DNA from: Colocasia esculenta
Lineage: Eukaryota; Streptophyta; Magnoliopsida; Alismatales; Araceae
Direction of reading: 5' to 3'
Assembly: GCA_014218235.1 (NCBI GenBank)
Contig: CM024758.1
Coordinates: forward strand, 74,968,206 to 75,032,205
DNA length: 64,000 nt
Under the pieces are notes generated by a model. The model did no database searches. It saw only the letters and a program-made list of their open reading frames with translations, and was not told the DNA's origin. Positions 44,039 to 55,544 of this stretch are shown piece by piece (position 1 is the stretch's first letter; each line of letters starts with the position of its first letter). A program made the translations under genes and the position numbers.

Positions 44039-47000
44039 GATTCTACATCTTGGGTTTTAGACACTGGATGTGCTTCTCATGTCTGCAATGATGTGCAGGT
44101 GCTGACAAGTAGAAGGAAGCTGAGCAAGGGCGAGGTGAACTTGAGGCTTGGAAACGGCGCAAGTGTTGGTGCACACACTGTGGGGACAGTGAAGCTCAAG
44201 TTACCCTCAGGAGATTTGCTTTTATTAGATGATTGCTACTTTGTGCCTAGTATCATTAAGAACATTATTTCTGTTTCTTGTTTAGACAGAATTGGATACA
44301 AGTTTACCATTGAGAACAATAGTTGTTCAATTTATTTGAGAAATAAACTAGTTGATTTAGCAAATTTGGTGAATGGTTTGTATCTGCTTGATGTTTCTTA
44401 TGAAAATCTTCATGTTGATGTTTCTCCTAAGAGAAGTAAGAATAGTGTGAACACTGCCTACTTATGGCATTGTAGGCTTGGTCACATTGGCGAGAATAGG
44501 CTTCAAAAGTTGCATAAGAATGGATACTTGGATCCATTTGATTATGAATCATATGCAACTTGCGAATCCTGTTTAATGGGTAAGTTGACCAAATCTCCAT
44601 TTAGTGGACATGGAGATAGGGCCAAGGACATATTGGAACTAATACACTCGGATGTATGTGGTCCAATGTCTACCTAAGCCAAGGGTGGCTACTCATACTT
44701 CATTACATTCACGGATGACTACTCAAGGTTCGGATTTGTTTACTTAATGAAGTACAAATCTGAAGCCTTTGGGAAATTCCAAGAATTTAAGAATGAAGTT
44801 GAGAAGCAAACTGGAAAGAGCATTAAAATCCTACGGTCAGACCGAGGAGGTGAATACTTGAGTACAGAGTTCACACAATTCTTAAAGGATAATGGTATCC
44901 TTTCTCAATGGACTCCTCCCTATACACCACAGATGAATGGTGTATCGGAAAGGAGAAATCGGACCTTGTTGGACATGGTACGATCTATGATGAGCCGTTC
45001 ACAGTTACCAGTTTCCCTATGGGGATATGCGCTAGAGTCAGCGGCATATCTGCTGAACAGGGTTCCCAGTAAATCTGTGTCTTCTACTCCATATGAGATA
45101 TGGAAGGGTAGAAAGCCTGATTTTAAACATGTTAAAATCTGGGGCTGTCCTGCCCATGTAAAGAAACACAACCCAGATAAACTGGACTCCAGAACTGATA
45201 AGTGCAGGTTTGTTGGATACCCAAAAGAAACATTTGGGTACTACTTTTACCACCCTGGTGAACAAAGAGTGTTTGTTGCCAGGAGAGCTGTCTTCTTGGA
45301 AGAGGAGTACCTTACCCAAGAGGACAGTGGGAGTAAGGTAGATCTATAAGAGGTTCTAGATCCACAGACTGTGCAAAGTCCACCAGTTGAAACATCAGTT
45401 CCGGAACCTATTCAGGAATATACACACATTCAGCGTAGGTCTGGTAGAGTACCTAGACAACCTGAAAGATATGTTGGACATATCAGTGAAGGCATGTCTT
45501 ATAATGAGGATGATGATCCAAAGACCTACCAAGAAGCTGTTGATAGTCCTCAGTCAGGAAATTAGCGAGATGCCATGAATTCTGAGATGCAGTCCATGTA
45601 CACCAACCAAGTTTGGAACTTGGTAGACTTGCCTGAAGGTATTGTACCTATTGGGTGCAAGTGGATCTTTAAGAGAAAGATCGGTGCAGATGGACAGATC
45701 GACACTTATAAGGCAAGGTTGGTGGCAAAGGGGTATCGTCAAAGGCAAGGAATTGACTATGACGAAACTTTCTCACCAGTTGCCATGATAAAGTCGATCA
45801 GAGTTCTTCTCGCCATTGCTACATACTTTGACTACGAGATCTGGCAGATGGATGTGAAAACTGCTTTCCTCAATGGAAACATTGAGGAAGAAGTGTATAT
45901 GATACAGCCTGAGGGTTTTACATCCAAAGAGTGTCCAGATAAAGTATGCAGCTTCAAAGGTCCATCTATGGATTGAAGCAAGCTTCTCGTAGTTGGAACA
46001 TAAGGTTTGATGAGGCTATCAAATCTTATGACTTCATTAAGAATGAAGATGAACCATGTGTGTATAAGAAAATCAGTGGGAGTGCTATCACTTTTCTCAT
46101 ACTTTACGTTGATGACATCTTACTCATTGGGAATGATGTAGGGATGTTATCATCAGTAAAGGTTTGGTTGTCAAAGAACTTCTCCATGAAGGATTTGGGA
46201 GAAGCATCCTACGTATTGGGAATACGTATCTATAGAGATAGATCCAAGAGGATGCTTGGCTTGACCCAATCAATGTACATAGATACCATTGTCAAAAGGT
46301 TTGGCATGGAAAATTCCAAGAGAGGTCTCATACCAATGAGACATGAGATTAATCTCTCTAAGGAGCAGTCTCCTAAGACTCCTGAAGAGAGGGCAGTCAT
46401 GGATAGAGTCCCCTATGCTTCGGCTATAGGGTCTATCATGTATGCCATGCTATGTACAAGGCCTGATGTGGCATTTGCTCTAAGTGTTACGAGCAAATAT
46501 CAGGCAAATCCAGGTGAAACACACTGGATGGCAGTGAAATGTATCCTTAAGTACTTGAGAAGGACTAAGGATATATTTCTGGTTTATGGAGGAGGGGACT
46601 TGAAACTTCGGGCATACACTGACTCGAGTTTCCAGTCAGATCCAGATGATAGCAAGTCTACATCTGGGTTTGTGTTCACCTTAAACGGAGGTGCAGTGAG
46701 CTGGAAGAGTTCCAAGCAAGAAACCACTGCAGACTCGACGACAGAAGCTGAGTACATTGCTGCAGCTGAAGCCGCCAAGGAGGCAGTGTGGATGAAGAAG
46801 TTCATCACCGACCTTGGTGTGGTGCCGGGTGACTCTGATCCGATCCCATTGCTGTGTGACAACAATGGGGCCATTGCACAAGCGAAAGAGTCGCGATCTC
46901 ATCAGAAGTCAAAGCACATTCTGAGGCGATTTCACCTGATCAGGGAGATTATCACTAGAGGAGATGTACTGGTGGAAAGAGTTCCTTCAGTTGACAACAT

Positions 47001-47073
47001 TGCAGATCCACTGATGAAGCCTTTGACTCAAATTGTGTTTGAGCGCCACCTAGAGTCTATGGGTAAGACATAA
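44039..47073 (+). pseudogene. Copia D Pol (protease, integrase, reverse transcriptase, RNase H) with four lesions
   Basis: Continues the Gag frame. Protease WVLDTGCASH at 44050; integrase zinc-binding HCRLGH...CESC near 44470-44575 and core with SDRGGEY and PQMNGVSERRNRT; reverse transcriptase from 45575 (WNLVDLPEG, YVDDILLIG at 46108); RNase H (TDSSF, TTEAEY, DNNGA). Lesions: TAA 44675-44677, TAA 45347-45349, TAG 45563-45565 at a usual Trp, and a one-base deletion near 45950 that moves the rest to another frame. The end (TAA 47071-47073) and polypurine tract (CAAGTGGGAGAT, 47092-47103) precede the 3' LTR. Confidence 0.92.
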
Positions 47074-47103
47074 AGGTGATTGGCTTTAGTCCAAGTGGGA
47101 GAT

Positions 47104-48603
47104 TGTTAGTTATGGGTGTCCTCAAGCCAATCATAACTTGTACAATCTTGTTCTTTGATAATAATAATAAGGCTTTTATATTCATTATGTGTAATTCGTT
47201 TACCGTTTCATTATGAAGTCCATGAATATACGCAATGGATGTTAATTATGATGAGATCATAACAATGAGGTTAATATCCTTTAAACGTATATTCTTAATT
47301 GTTCCTAGTCGGAGGATATTCGAGAAGGACATCGAATATCTGGTTAGACTAGTACAGGTTGCACCTGCTCATATGATGAGGGTGACTGGTCTCATAGTCA
47401 CTTGTGTGGAGACACTAAGGTGAATCTGTAGGTGCTCATTGGAGAATGAGTTCACTGAACTGATCCGTTATGAATCGCTGGATGGTATGTTACCTAACTG
47501 TCAACCAGCTAGATTCATTGTCACAGTGGCGTGATTGGTCCTTAGACCTGAGACACCAAGGACACCTTGTTGGTGGACTTCTAGGTTTTGACCTTGACTT
47601 ATAGATCTCTAGCCATGGGGTCTTAATCAGTTAAGTGTTCGGATCTAGCGGAATACCTTCGAAGGTGATTGTGTGGTCAACATGGGATCGCTCGTTCTCG
47701 GTAATAAGAGAGTGAATACTCTAGGAAAAGATGCCTGATAGTCCCTGGCCAGGGCAAGACTACTTATCAGAAAAGGAGTTTTCTGATAATGCTATGCGGC
47801 ATCTAAACCAAGTGAGTGCGCACATTAGGGTTTGACAGTTGACCATACCCTAAGTGCACTCGAGAGCATTGTACGAGCGAAGGATTTTAGTCACGTGGTA
47901 ACTGATGACAGAAAAAGGTTCCTTGATTGGGTTGCTGAACCCCAATGCTTTCCAGGATCAAGTGGTGTTGCTTGGCACCCAACTTGATTGGAAGCCTGGT
48001 CAATTATCGTGAGACGATAATTGATTGTGTAATTAATAATATGAGATATTATTAATTACAGTAAGTCAATAAAGAGTTATTGGGCTTAATGGGCTGAAAA
48101 CTGGACTAGCACTTGGGCCTAGAGGGTACGCAATAGAGTTCCGAGCAGACTGGGCAGGATGGTCGTTATAGACAATAACTGGGTTTTTGTGAAAAACCGC
48201 AGTGTCTATAAATATTAGCGGAGAGTCAAACCCTGGGCCAAGCTCCAGGCTCTCTCCCTGGCCGCCACCTCCTCTCTCTCTCCCTGGGCGCCCCCACCTT
48301 CTCTCTCTCCTCTCTCTGGCACATGGTGGAGTTGAGATCCGGGAGACGCGTGGAGACCGAGGAGAACCTGTCTGCATCCGGAGCTCGCGTGGATACGTCT
48401 AGAGGCCGGACACCTGAACGGATTGAAGCACCAGCGCCTCCAGCGCCACTTCCTCCCCGGATTCGGGAGTTTCGCAACCCCGCAAAGGTAAAGATAAGAT
48501 CTTCCTGCTCGCGGGTTTACGTTTTTGTGTTCGATCCGACCGCCGGCAACGATATCTACCTGAGGGATTCACGTTTCCGCTGCGCTCTGTACGAAACCTT
48601 TCA
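47104..48603 (+). repeat. 3' LTR of copia D
   Basis: 1,500 bases, near-identical to 28941-30442. TATA box 48207-48214, the 55-codon frame 48323-48487 and donor-like GCAAAG/GTAAAG at 48487/48488 are all retained. It ends CCTTTCA and is followed by the tgtat target copy and C's coding sequence. No other gene is seen in it. Confidence 0.95.
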
Positions 48604-49375
48604 TGTATGCCCATGGAAGGCTATGACGTGATTCTAGGAGCCGACTGGTTGTCCACTTATGGGGCAAGTGTCGACTATAAGAAAGGGAAGGTTATGTTTA
48701 GTGAATTCCCTAAGCTGACATTCATTGGAATTAGACATAAGAGATGGATGTCTCTAGTCTTTGCCATACAGGCCCACAACATGATAAGGAAAGGTTGTTT
48801 TGCTTTCCTTGCGGCCGTAGTAGTTGAGAGGAAGGGGTCTAATATAGAGGACATACACATAGTCCAAGACTACCCAGATGTGTTTCCTGAAGATCTTCCA
48901 GGGATTCCCCTGAACGTGATGTCAACTTTGCTATTGAGTTAATCCCTGGAGCTGCCCCGGTGTCGCGTCAACCGTACCGGATGTCACTTGCCGAATTAAA
49001 GGAACTGAAGGCACAACTGATGGAGCTGTTAGAGAAGGGGTTCATCAGACCAAGTACTTCCCCATGGGGAGCACCTGTACTGTTCGTTAGAAAGAAAGAT
49101 GGATCTATGAGGCTATGTATTGACTATAGACAACTCAATCGACTAACCATCAAGAACAAGTACCCATTGCCTCGGGTCGATAAACTTTTCGACCAAATAT
49201 CTGGAGCTCAATATTTCTCCAAGATTGACCTCCAATCTGGCTATCATCAAATGAGGATCAAGGACGACGACATTTTCAAAACAGCTTTTAGGAGCAGGTA
49301 TGGACACTATGAATTCATTGTTATGCCATTTGGTCTGACTAATGCTCTTGCAGCCTTTATACAACTTATGAATAG
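48604..49375 (+). pseudogene. Gypsy C protease end and reverse transcriptase N-half
   Basis: Resumes the protein broken at 28940 (MPMEGYDVILGADWL), then the linker with VFPEDLPGIP, a one-base deletion near 48908, and reverse transcriptase from 48960 (PYRMSLAELKELK, FSKIDLQSGYHQ, MPFGLTNALAAF). It stops abruptly in the LMNS motif near 49375, before the catalytic IDD box, where B's LTR begins. A good match to the equivalent region of E. Confidence 0.9.
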
Positions 49376-51433
49376 CGAGTCGAGTATAGCATAGCACTTT
49401 GATTGTCATTTAGATAGTCGAGATAGATAGCACTTGAGTGTAATGCCAAACACTCTGGTCAATTAACTCCCGCGGGCACTAGCACTTTTGGGCGCACCTC
49501 CCAGGACCAGACCGGGTCCTTTATATTGCCAAGCATTAGTCATATTGTTTATCTTTAGACAATAAGTCACATGGCCATAGAGAGTACCATGAATAGATGA
49601 GAGTATTTGATGAATAGACAAGAGTATAGAGAACGTGAATAGATGAGCGAATAGAGTATAGATGAGATCTATGGGTCAATGTGCATGAAACAACGTTAAA
49701 TAGGCGATAGTAACGGTTGCACAACATACATGATTGGTGCTGGCAGTCAGGTAGAATTCACTAACCAACCAATGGCCATCCTATGAACATAGTTCAGAGG
49801 TCCGGCGTGATCTCGTGGTAAGAGAAAGAGCATTTTAAGGCCGTTTAGATCATGTTGATCCCTAAAGGGTGTTATAGGTATTGATGGTACAACCGGCTCG
49901 TCGACCATGTGGGAATCCATGGACAGAGGAGACATACGGAGGCCTTGAACAAGGATTCACTAGTCCGACAGAAAGAATATCCAACGGAGAGTTTATACAA
50001 GTCAAGAGAAAGTGTATATAGAAACAGGTTGCTCGACGTTCCAGAGAAATTCTAGAACAATGGAGCGTCGGTAACAGTATTCCAAAACATCGAGAGAAAC
50101 GAAGACGAGTCCATTAAAAATAGGGTAATTTATATTATTAAAGTAAATTACCAGATATATTATGAGATATTTTGATACCATGTCATGTCATAATGGATGG
50201 TTGCAAGTGTGTGCACGTGGTAAAGAGAATCATAGATATGAAAAGATCATGTGTATGGCTTTTAATTAACTATTACATATCCATGTTCAAACATCTTCTT
50301 TTACTACGTTTGAGACAGTTAACAGGAGGTATATTCACTGTAGAAAGTCAAGAACCGCAGAAATTTTGGGTTTATACACAAAATTCAAGAAGGCGACGTA
50401 CCCTTGTAAGGAACGCGACAGGGTATATTCAGAACACGATGGGGTCTGTCAAAGATCGCGACAGGACCGTCTGGGACAGACAGACAGAACGCGACGCACG
50501 GGTCTGTCGCGTTCAGAACGCGACATGTTTCTGGTCGCGACCCACTCCTGAAAACGCGGCCTATCAAGCCGTCGCGTTCTCAGGGTCTGTGCCTGAGCCT
50601 GAAAAGGAAAAGACCTTGCCTTGGATTGCGGTCCAGGCTTTCCAAAGATTGACATAGGAGCGTTTAAAATTCGAAATCTTGGTGTACAGTTGATGAGAAA
50701 CTATGAAACAAGTTTTAAATGAAACTGAACTTGTGAGGGTATAACCAGTAAAGAGGAATTAGAAACATAGCATGATATTGATAGGTTTTGCCCCAATTCT
50801 TTCACACATAGAACATGGTACAATGATGGAAAAAGAATTAATTTGTGCAAGATACTCTATAGAAATTGGGGAAAAAGATGGCAAACGAATCCTGACAGCA
50901 TGTAGTATGTTCAGTAAAAATTGCATAGCACAAGGTCAAGTGTAGATAGAGATCTAAGGTAAACATGATGGTTCGGGAGCATGATATTAACAGAACTTCC
51001 AACAAGAAACCCTCATGATAGGGTCGATAGAATTTATGGAAAATAGAAGGCTTTTGTTCTTAGTATTAAGAACAATCTACAGACGAGAGTAATTTAATTT
51101 TGCTTGTGAGAATGCCTACCTTTGGGTCGATTTGGCTTCTAGGGCTTAGAACTCGAAGAACAACTTGTAGATCTTTAAACAAGCCTACTCCCCACGATTC
51201 CCTTCTCCTTTGGCCTCTCCTTCACGTCCAGGAAGTCTCAGCAATGCAATAGGGTCGGCCATGAAGAGGTTGGGGGTGTATTTAATCATCTAGTAAGTTT
51301 AATTCCTATTACAACTCTAACTTCTATTAAACTCCGAATTTCCTAGTTTCCTCCAACCTTCCAAGCTTTACTCCTCCTAATTGGGTTAGGTTGGGTTCCA
51401 ATTTAATACCTAGCTGATTAGGGTAGGGTTAGG
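49376..51433 (-). repeat. 5' LTR of gypsy B, truncated, part 1
   Basis: Matches the left LTR and the solo LTR of the same family but begins inside the tagcac-rich stretch, so its U5 end is deleted. It retains the conserved 95-bp block (49884-49980), GCGAC sites at 50393, 50415 and 50458 (a mutated one at 50436) and a donor-like site at 51120/51119. It continues at 54475 after an inserted solo LTR. No gene is seen in it. Confidence 0.85.
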
Positions 51434-54400
51434 TGTCACGCCCCGACGCGGAATATCGGAGCGCGAAGGCAGTTTCAAGAAAAAGGTATAGAGCGTATAC
51501 TAGACATCAACCATTGCACATTGAATAATACTAAAGCAAATCTTTCTCATTAATAACTTTTCAAATGTCTAGTTACAACCACTAATATCAGAGCCATTCT
51601 ATAGGGCCCAATTACATTTCAATAAAAGGAAATAACTAACTACAACTCTAAGATAACATAATGACTCGAGGGTACTCCTGGCTTCACTCTTGGTCATTCC
51701 CTTCCTCGTGAGTGTATGTGTCATCCTCGGTCTCACCTGAGAACACAACATCAAATAACGTAGGGTGAGCGATAACGCCCAGTAGGACTTAAATCTCAGG
51801 CTCAAGCAGGCTTTAAATAATTAACGCATTTAATGGCAGAGTATCTAAAGATAGCAGGTACAAGAGAGTCAAAATATAGCAAGAGATAGCACAACAGGTA
51901 ATAGGATAGCACAATAGCACGAGACCAAGTATAGTTTCCAGAAATAGCACAAGTATCGAGTATAGCACGAATAGCAGGATGGCCATAGCACAACTAGCAC
52001 AAGTATAATAATAGCATGACGAGTATAGCACTTGTTTGTCATTCTAGACATCGAGAGAGTGTAGCACGTTTTGTGTTTTGATTGTCATATAGATAGTCGA
52101 GATAGATAGCACTTGAGTGTAATGCCAAACACTCTGATCATTTAACTCCCATGGGCACTAGCACTTTCGGGCGCACATCCCAGGACCAGATCGGGCCCTT
52201 TATATATTGCCAGGCATTGGTTTAATTGTTTATCTTTAGACAATCAGTCAATGGCCAATATAGAGTACCAAGAAGTAGATGAGAGCACTAGATGAATAGA
52301 CGAGATTGTAGAGCGAATGTGAATAGAGGAGCGAGTAGAGTACAGATGAGAGCTAGTGGACATTGCATGTAATGCGACGAGTAAACAGGCGATAGTAACA
52401 GTTGCACAACACGCGCACTTGGTGTTGGCAGTCAGGTGAAACTCACGATCTTTCCGCTGGCCATGTTATGCACAAGTCCAGAGGTCCGACGTGATTCAAG
52501 GTAAGAGCGAACTTCTAATAGCCGTTTGGATCATATCGATCCCTAAAGGTGTAACGGGTGTTAGGGTACAACCAGCTCGTCGACCATGTGGGAATCCATG
52601 ATCAGAGGAGACTTATGGAGACCTTGTGCAAGGGTTCACTAGTCCGGAGAAAGGAATATCCGACGGAGAGTTCACCACAAGCCAAGTAAAGTGTATATAA
52701 AACAGGTGCTCGACGTTCTAGATGAATTCTAGAACAGTGGAGCGTCGATATCGGTATATAAACAACGCAAGAAACGAATACAAGTCCTTTAAAATAGGGC
52801 AATTAATATACTTTATTGCAATAAATTACCAGATACATTATGAGATATTTTATGCCAGAGTTCAGCCATATATGGATGGTTCATGTGTGTGCATGTGTAA
52901 GAGCAATCATAGATGGAAAAGAAGTCGTGAATATGTGATTTAAAGCATTTAATATGGCCCCAATTTAAAACAGGTGTTTTTACTGCGTATGTGACTGTTA
53001 AAAAGGCGTAAGGATATTTTAGAAAGTGAGAGCATTAAATTTTATGGGTTTTCATGAAAAATCCTGTGAAGGCGACATAGGCCAGTAAGGATTGCGACAG
53101 GGTCAGGGCAGATCGCGACAGGGCCTGAAAAGGGTCGCGACAGGGCTGCCAGGACAGAAGGCCAGAACGCGACGTAGGGTACTGTCGCATTCAGAAAGCG
53201 ACAAGGAAAGCGTCGCGACAGGGCTGCCAGGACAGAAGGCCAGAACGCGACGTAGGGTACTGTCGCATTCAGAAAGCGACAAGGAAAGCGTCGCGACGGG
53301 CTTGAGAACGCGACCTATCGGGCCGTCGCGTTCTCAGGTCCATGGCCTGAGTCTGACAGAGTTCTGCTCTGTCTTGGATTGCGGTCCAGAAATATCAAAT
53401 TTTGATACAGGGTCGTTCAGAAAATCATAACTAAATGTATACACGATGAAAAATCATGAAACCAGTGGCAAATGAAACTAGACATACGAGAGTACTTCCA
53501 GTAAATAGGAATTAGAGAGAGAGCAGGGTTTGAACATGGTTTGAGCATGAACAATAATGAGTAATATAGAACATGACACAGAGAGCAAGATTGATTTAAT
53601 TTGAGCAACATGCTCAACAAAAATTAGGGCTTTCAGGGGCAAAAGATCCCTATCAACATGAAGTATTTACAGCAAAAATTTCGTAGCATGGGATCAAGTA
53701 TGCATAGAGATTTGAATTAAACATGATGTCTCGGGGTTATCATGTTTGCAGATCTTCAAAAATCAAGAACAAAAGATTGGCTCGATGAAAAATTATGAAA
53801 CAAGAGGGCTTTTGTTCCGGGTGATTGGAACTACCTATAGACGGATTTGATTTGGTTTTGCTTGTGAGAATGCCTACCTTTGACTCGATTTATCTTCTAG
53901 GGCTTGGAACTCCAAGAATGAGGAAGAAGCTCCAAGAACTCCTTCTCCCCACGAGATCCTCTCCTCCTTGGCCTCTTCTCCACGTCCAACAACCTTTGGC
54001 AACGAGCTAGGGTCAGCCAAGAGGATTTAAGAGGTGTATTTATATAAACACAAGTTCCTATTCCTACTACTACTCAAATTCCTCTTAATTCTGAGATTTC
54101 CTAACTCCACCTTTCCTCTCTTGCTTTTCAATCTCTAATTGGGTTAGGATAGTATCTAAATTCGTGCTAGACTATATGGGGTAAGTTTAGGAATCCAATT
54201 CCAACTCTAATTACCACTTTTATTGCTTTAATAACCTCTTTCCAATTATGAGATAATTAAACTCCGAATTTAGGGTATTTTCTTATTATTCTCCCTTTGT
54301 AAATTCATATTTTGACCCAATAAATTCTAGAGGGTCCATTAAGCAAAGCCCATTACTCTTTTCCATTTAATGGGTTTTATTTAATGCTCTTTTCATTTAA

Positions 54401-54469
54401 ATATCCATTTAGCTAGGTTTTAATTCTTTATTTAAATTTTTATTTTTCTTAAAAATTCAGGTTGCTACA
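51434..54469 (-). repeat. Solo LTR of the B/C family
   Basis: 3,036 bases, TGTCACGCCCCG...TTGCTACA, flanked by a perfect ttagg duplication (51429-51433, 54470-54474). Sense-strand signals: TATA-like run near 54037-54048, donor-like TCAAAG/GTAGGC at 53878/53877, GCGAC sites at 53072, 53094, 53115 and 53137, an exact 78-bp tandem duplication (about 53136-53291) and an acceptor-like site ending 51737. The tagcac word recurs about a dozen times at 51880-52060. No gene is seen in it. Confidence 0.92.
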
Positions 54470-54474
54470 TTAGG

Positions 54475-54725
54475 AGTCCAATTCCAACATAAATTAGCTA
54501 TATTGATGATTTACTTGCTCTTTTTAATTTAGGAAACATAAGGTTACGAATTTAGGGTATTGTTCTCTTATTCCATATTTCAAAATTTCTATTTTGGCCC
54601 AATAACTTTTATATGAAATATTTAGCAAAGCCCATTACTTCTTTTTGTTTAATGGGTTTTCAATTAAATCATTTTCCATTAAATTTTCCAATTTATTTAT
54701 TTAGTAAAAATATCGGGTTTCTACA
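54475..54725 (-). repeat. 5' LTR of gypsy B, part 2
   Basis: Continues the LTR broken at 51433 (aggagtccaattcc... as at 21895 in the other LTR) and ends CGGGTTTCTACA, immediately before the gaaga target copy and copia H. Confidence 0.9.
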
Positions 54726-55544
54726 GAAGAAGACACTATATGAACTCTACAAGGAGAAAAAGCCAAACATTAGTCATCTTTGACTTTTCGGTTGTAAGTG
54801 TTTCATTTTGAATAATGGTAAAGATAATCTAGGAAAATTAGATGCTAAAAGTGATGAAAGTTTTCTATTAGGATATAGTTCAAAACCTAGGGGATATTAA
54901 GTGTTTAACAGAAAAAAAACTTTAACTATTGAACATACTGTTCATATTTTATTTGATGAAACTAACCCTTCTATTAAGAGAATAGAAGAAGAAAAATATG
55001 TTGTTGAAGACTTGTGTAGGGATCTGGAACAAGCTTCTCTTGAAGAAAAAGATGAAAACAAGGAAGAACCTCCAATAGAAGAACTCCAACAATAAGAAGA
55101 AACACAGGAAGGACTTCCTAGAGAATTGAGGTATCACAGAGATCATCCAAGGGAAAATATAACAGGTGATCCTAAAAATAGGGTAAGAACGAGAGGTATG
55201 TCTATTCCTTGTGATTACACTGCATTTGTATCTCAGATTGAGTCTAGGACAATCAATGATGCACTGGCAAATGAATCTTGGATCCTAGCTATGTAAGAGG
55301 AACTTAACTAGTTCCAACATAGCCAAGTCTGGACTCTTGTACCTAGACTTGTTGATCATCCAGTTATTGGGACCATATGGGTCTTCAGAAACAAAATGGA
55401 TGAATCAAGGGTAATCACCAGAAACAAGGCCAGACTGGTAGCTCAGGAATATTCCCAAGAGGAAGTCATTGACTTTGATGAGACATATGCCCTAGTTGCT
55501 AGATTAGAGGCAATTAGAATTCTATTAGCATATGCATGTTCTTT
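54726..55544 (+). pseudogene. Copia element H, integrase end and reverse transcriptase start
   Basis: Continues the fragment ending at 20057: KKTLYELYKEKKPNISHL, FGCKCFILNNGKDNLGK, then an acidic linker, then reverse transcriptase (WTLVPRLVDHPVIGT, NKARLVAQEYSQEE, ARLEAIRILLAYACSF). Stops include positions near 54779, 54898, 55094, 55294 and 55309. It is cut at 55544 by gypsy F. The motif set is Sirevirus-like. Confidence 0.88.

Larger units (their letters stand above)
28941..48603 (+). mobile_element. Copia element D (Angela/TAR-like), split by gypsy E
   Basis: Complete Ty1/copia layout: LTRs 28941-30442 and 47104-48603, primer site, 2.1-kb leader, gag-pol (32613-33484 continuing at 44039-47073) and polypurine tract. 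A perfect tgtat duplication flanks it (28936-28940, 48604-48608). The two LTRs differ at roughly 18-20 places by eye in 1.5 kb, so it is young. Removing E with one target copy restores one continuous reading frame. The lineage name is inferred from Gag and pol motifs. Pol lesions make it non-autonomous. Confidence 0.93.
24664..49375 (+). mobile_element. Gypsy element C (same family as B, plus strand), 3' half deleted
   Basis: 5' LTR (24664-27518), primer site, gag and protease start (to 28940), then copia D, then protease end and reverse transcriptase (48604-49375). Its left target site is probably tgctc (24659-24663) in B's reverse transcriptase. The rest of pol, the 3' LTR and the second target copy are absent. 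Sequence passes directly from C's reverse transcriptase into B's right LTR. Its opposite orientation to B and its own primer site show it is a separate insertion. Confidence 0.83.
20058..54725 (-). mobile_element. Gypsy element B (Del/Tekay-like, minus strand), host of the main nest
   Basis: Outer boundaries are TGTCATGCCCC at 20058 and GGGTTTCTACA at 54725, flanked by a perfect gaaga duplication. Both terminal LTRs are in the minus orientation. Left to right it holds the 3' LTR, a reverse polypurine tract, the C-terminal part of pol (to 24663), then inserted element C with D and E inside, then a truncated 5' LTR that itself carries a solo LTR. B's gag, primer site and the N-terminal part of pol are missing, apparently removed by the deletion ending near 49375. 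Confidence 0.87.

Noticed and set aside
43949..44677. One gene starting in the LTR of E and running into a protease/integrase
   Set aside because: The frame starts in E's LTR by chance. The coding part is copia D Pol, whose true upstream sequence is the Gag ending at 33484.
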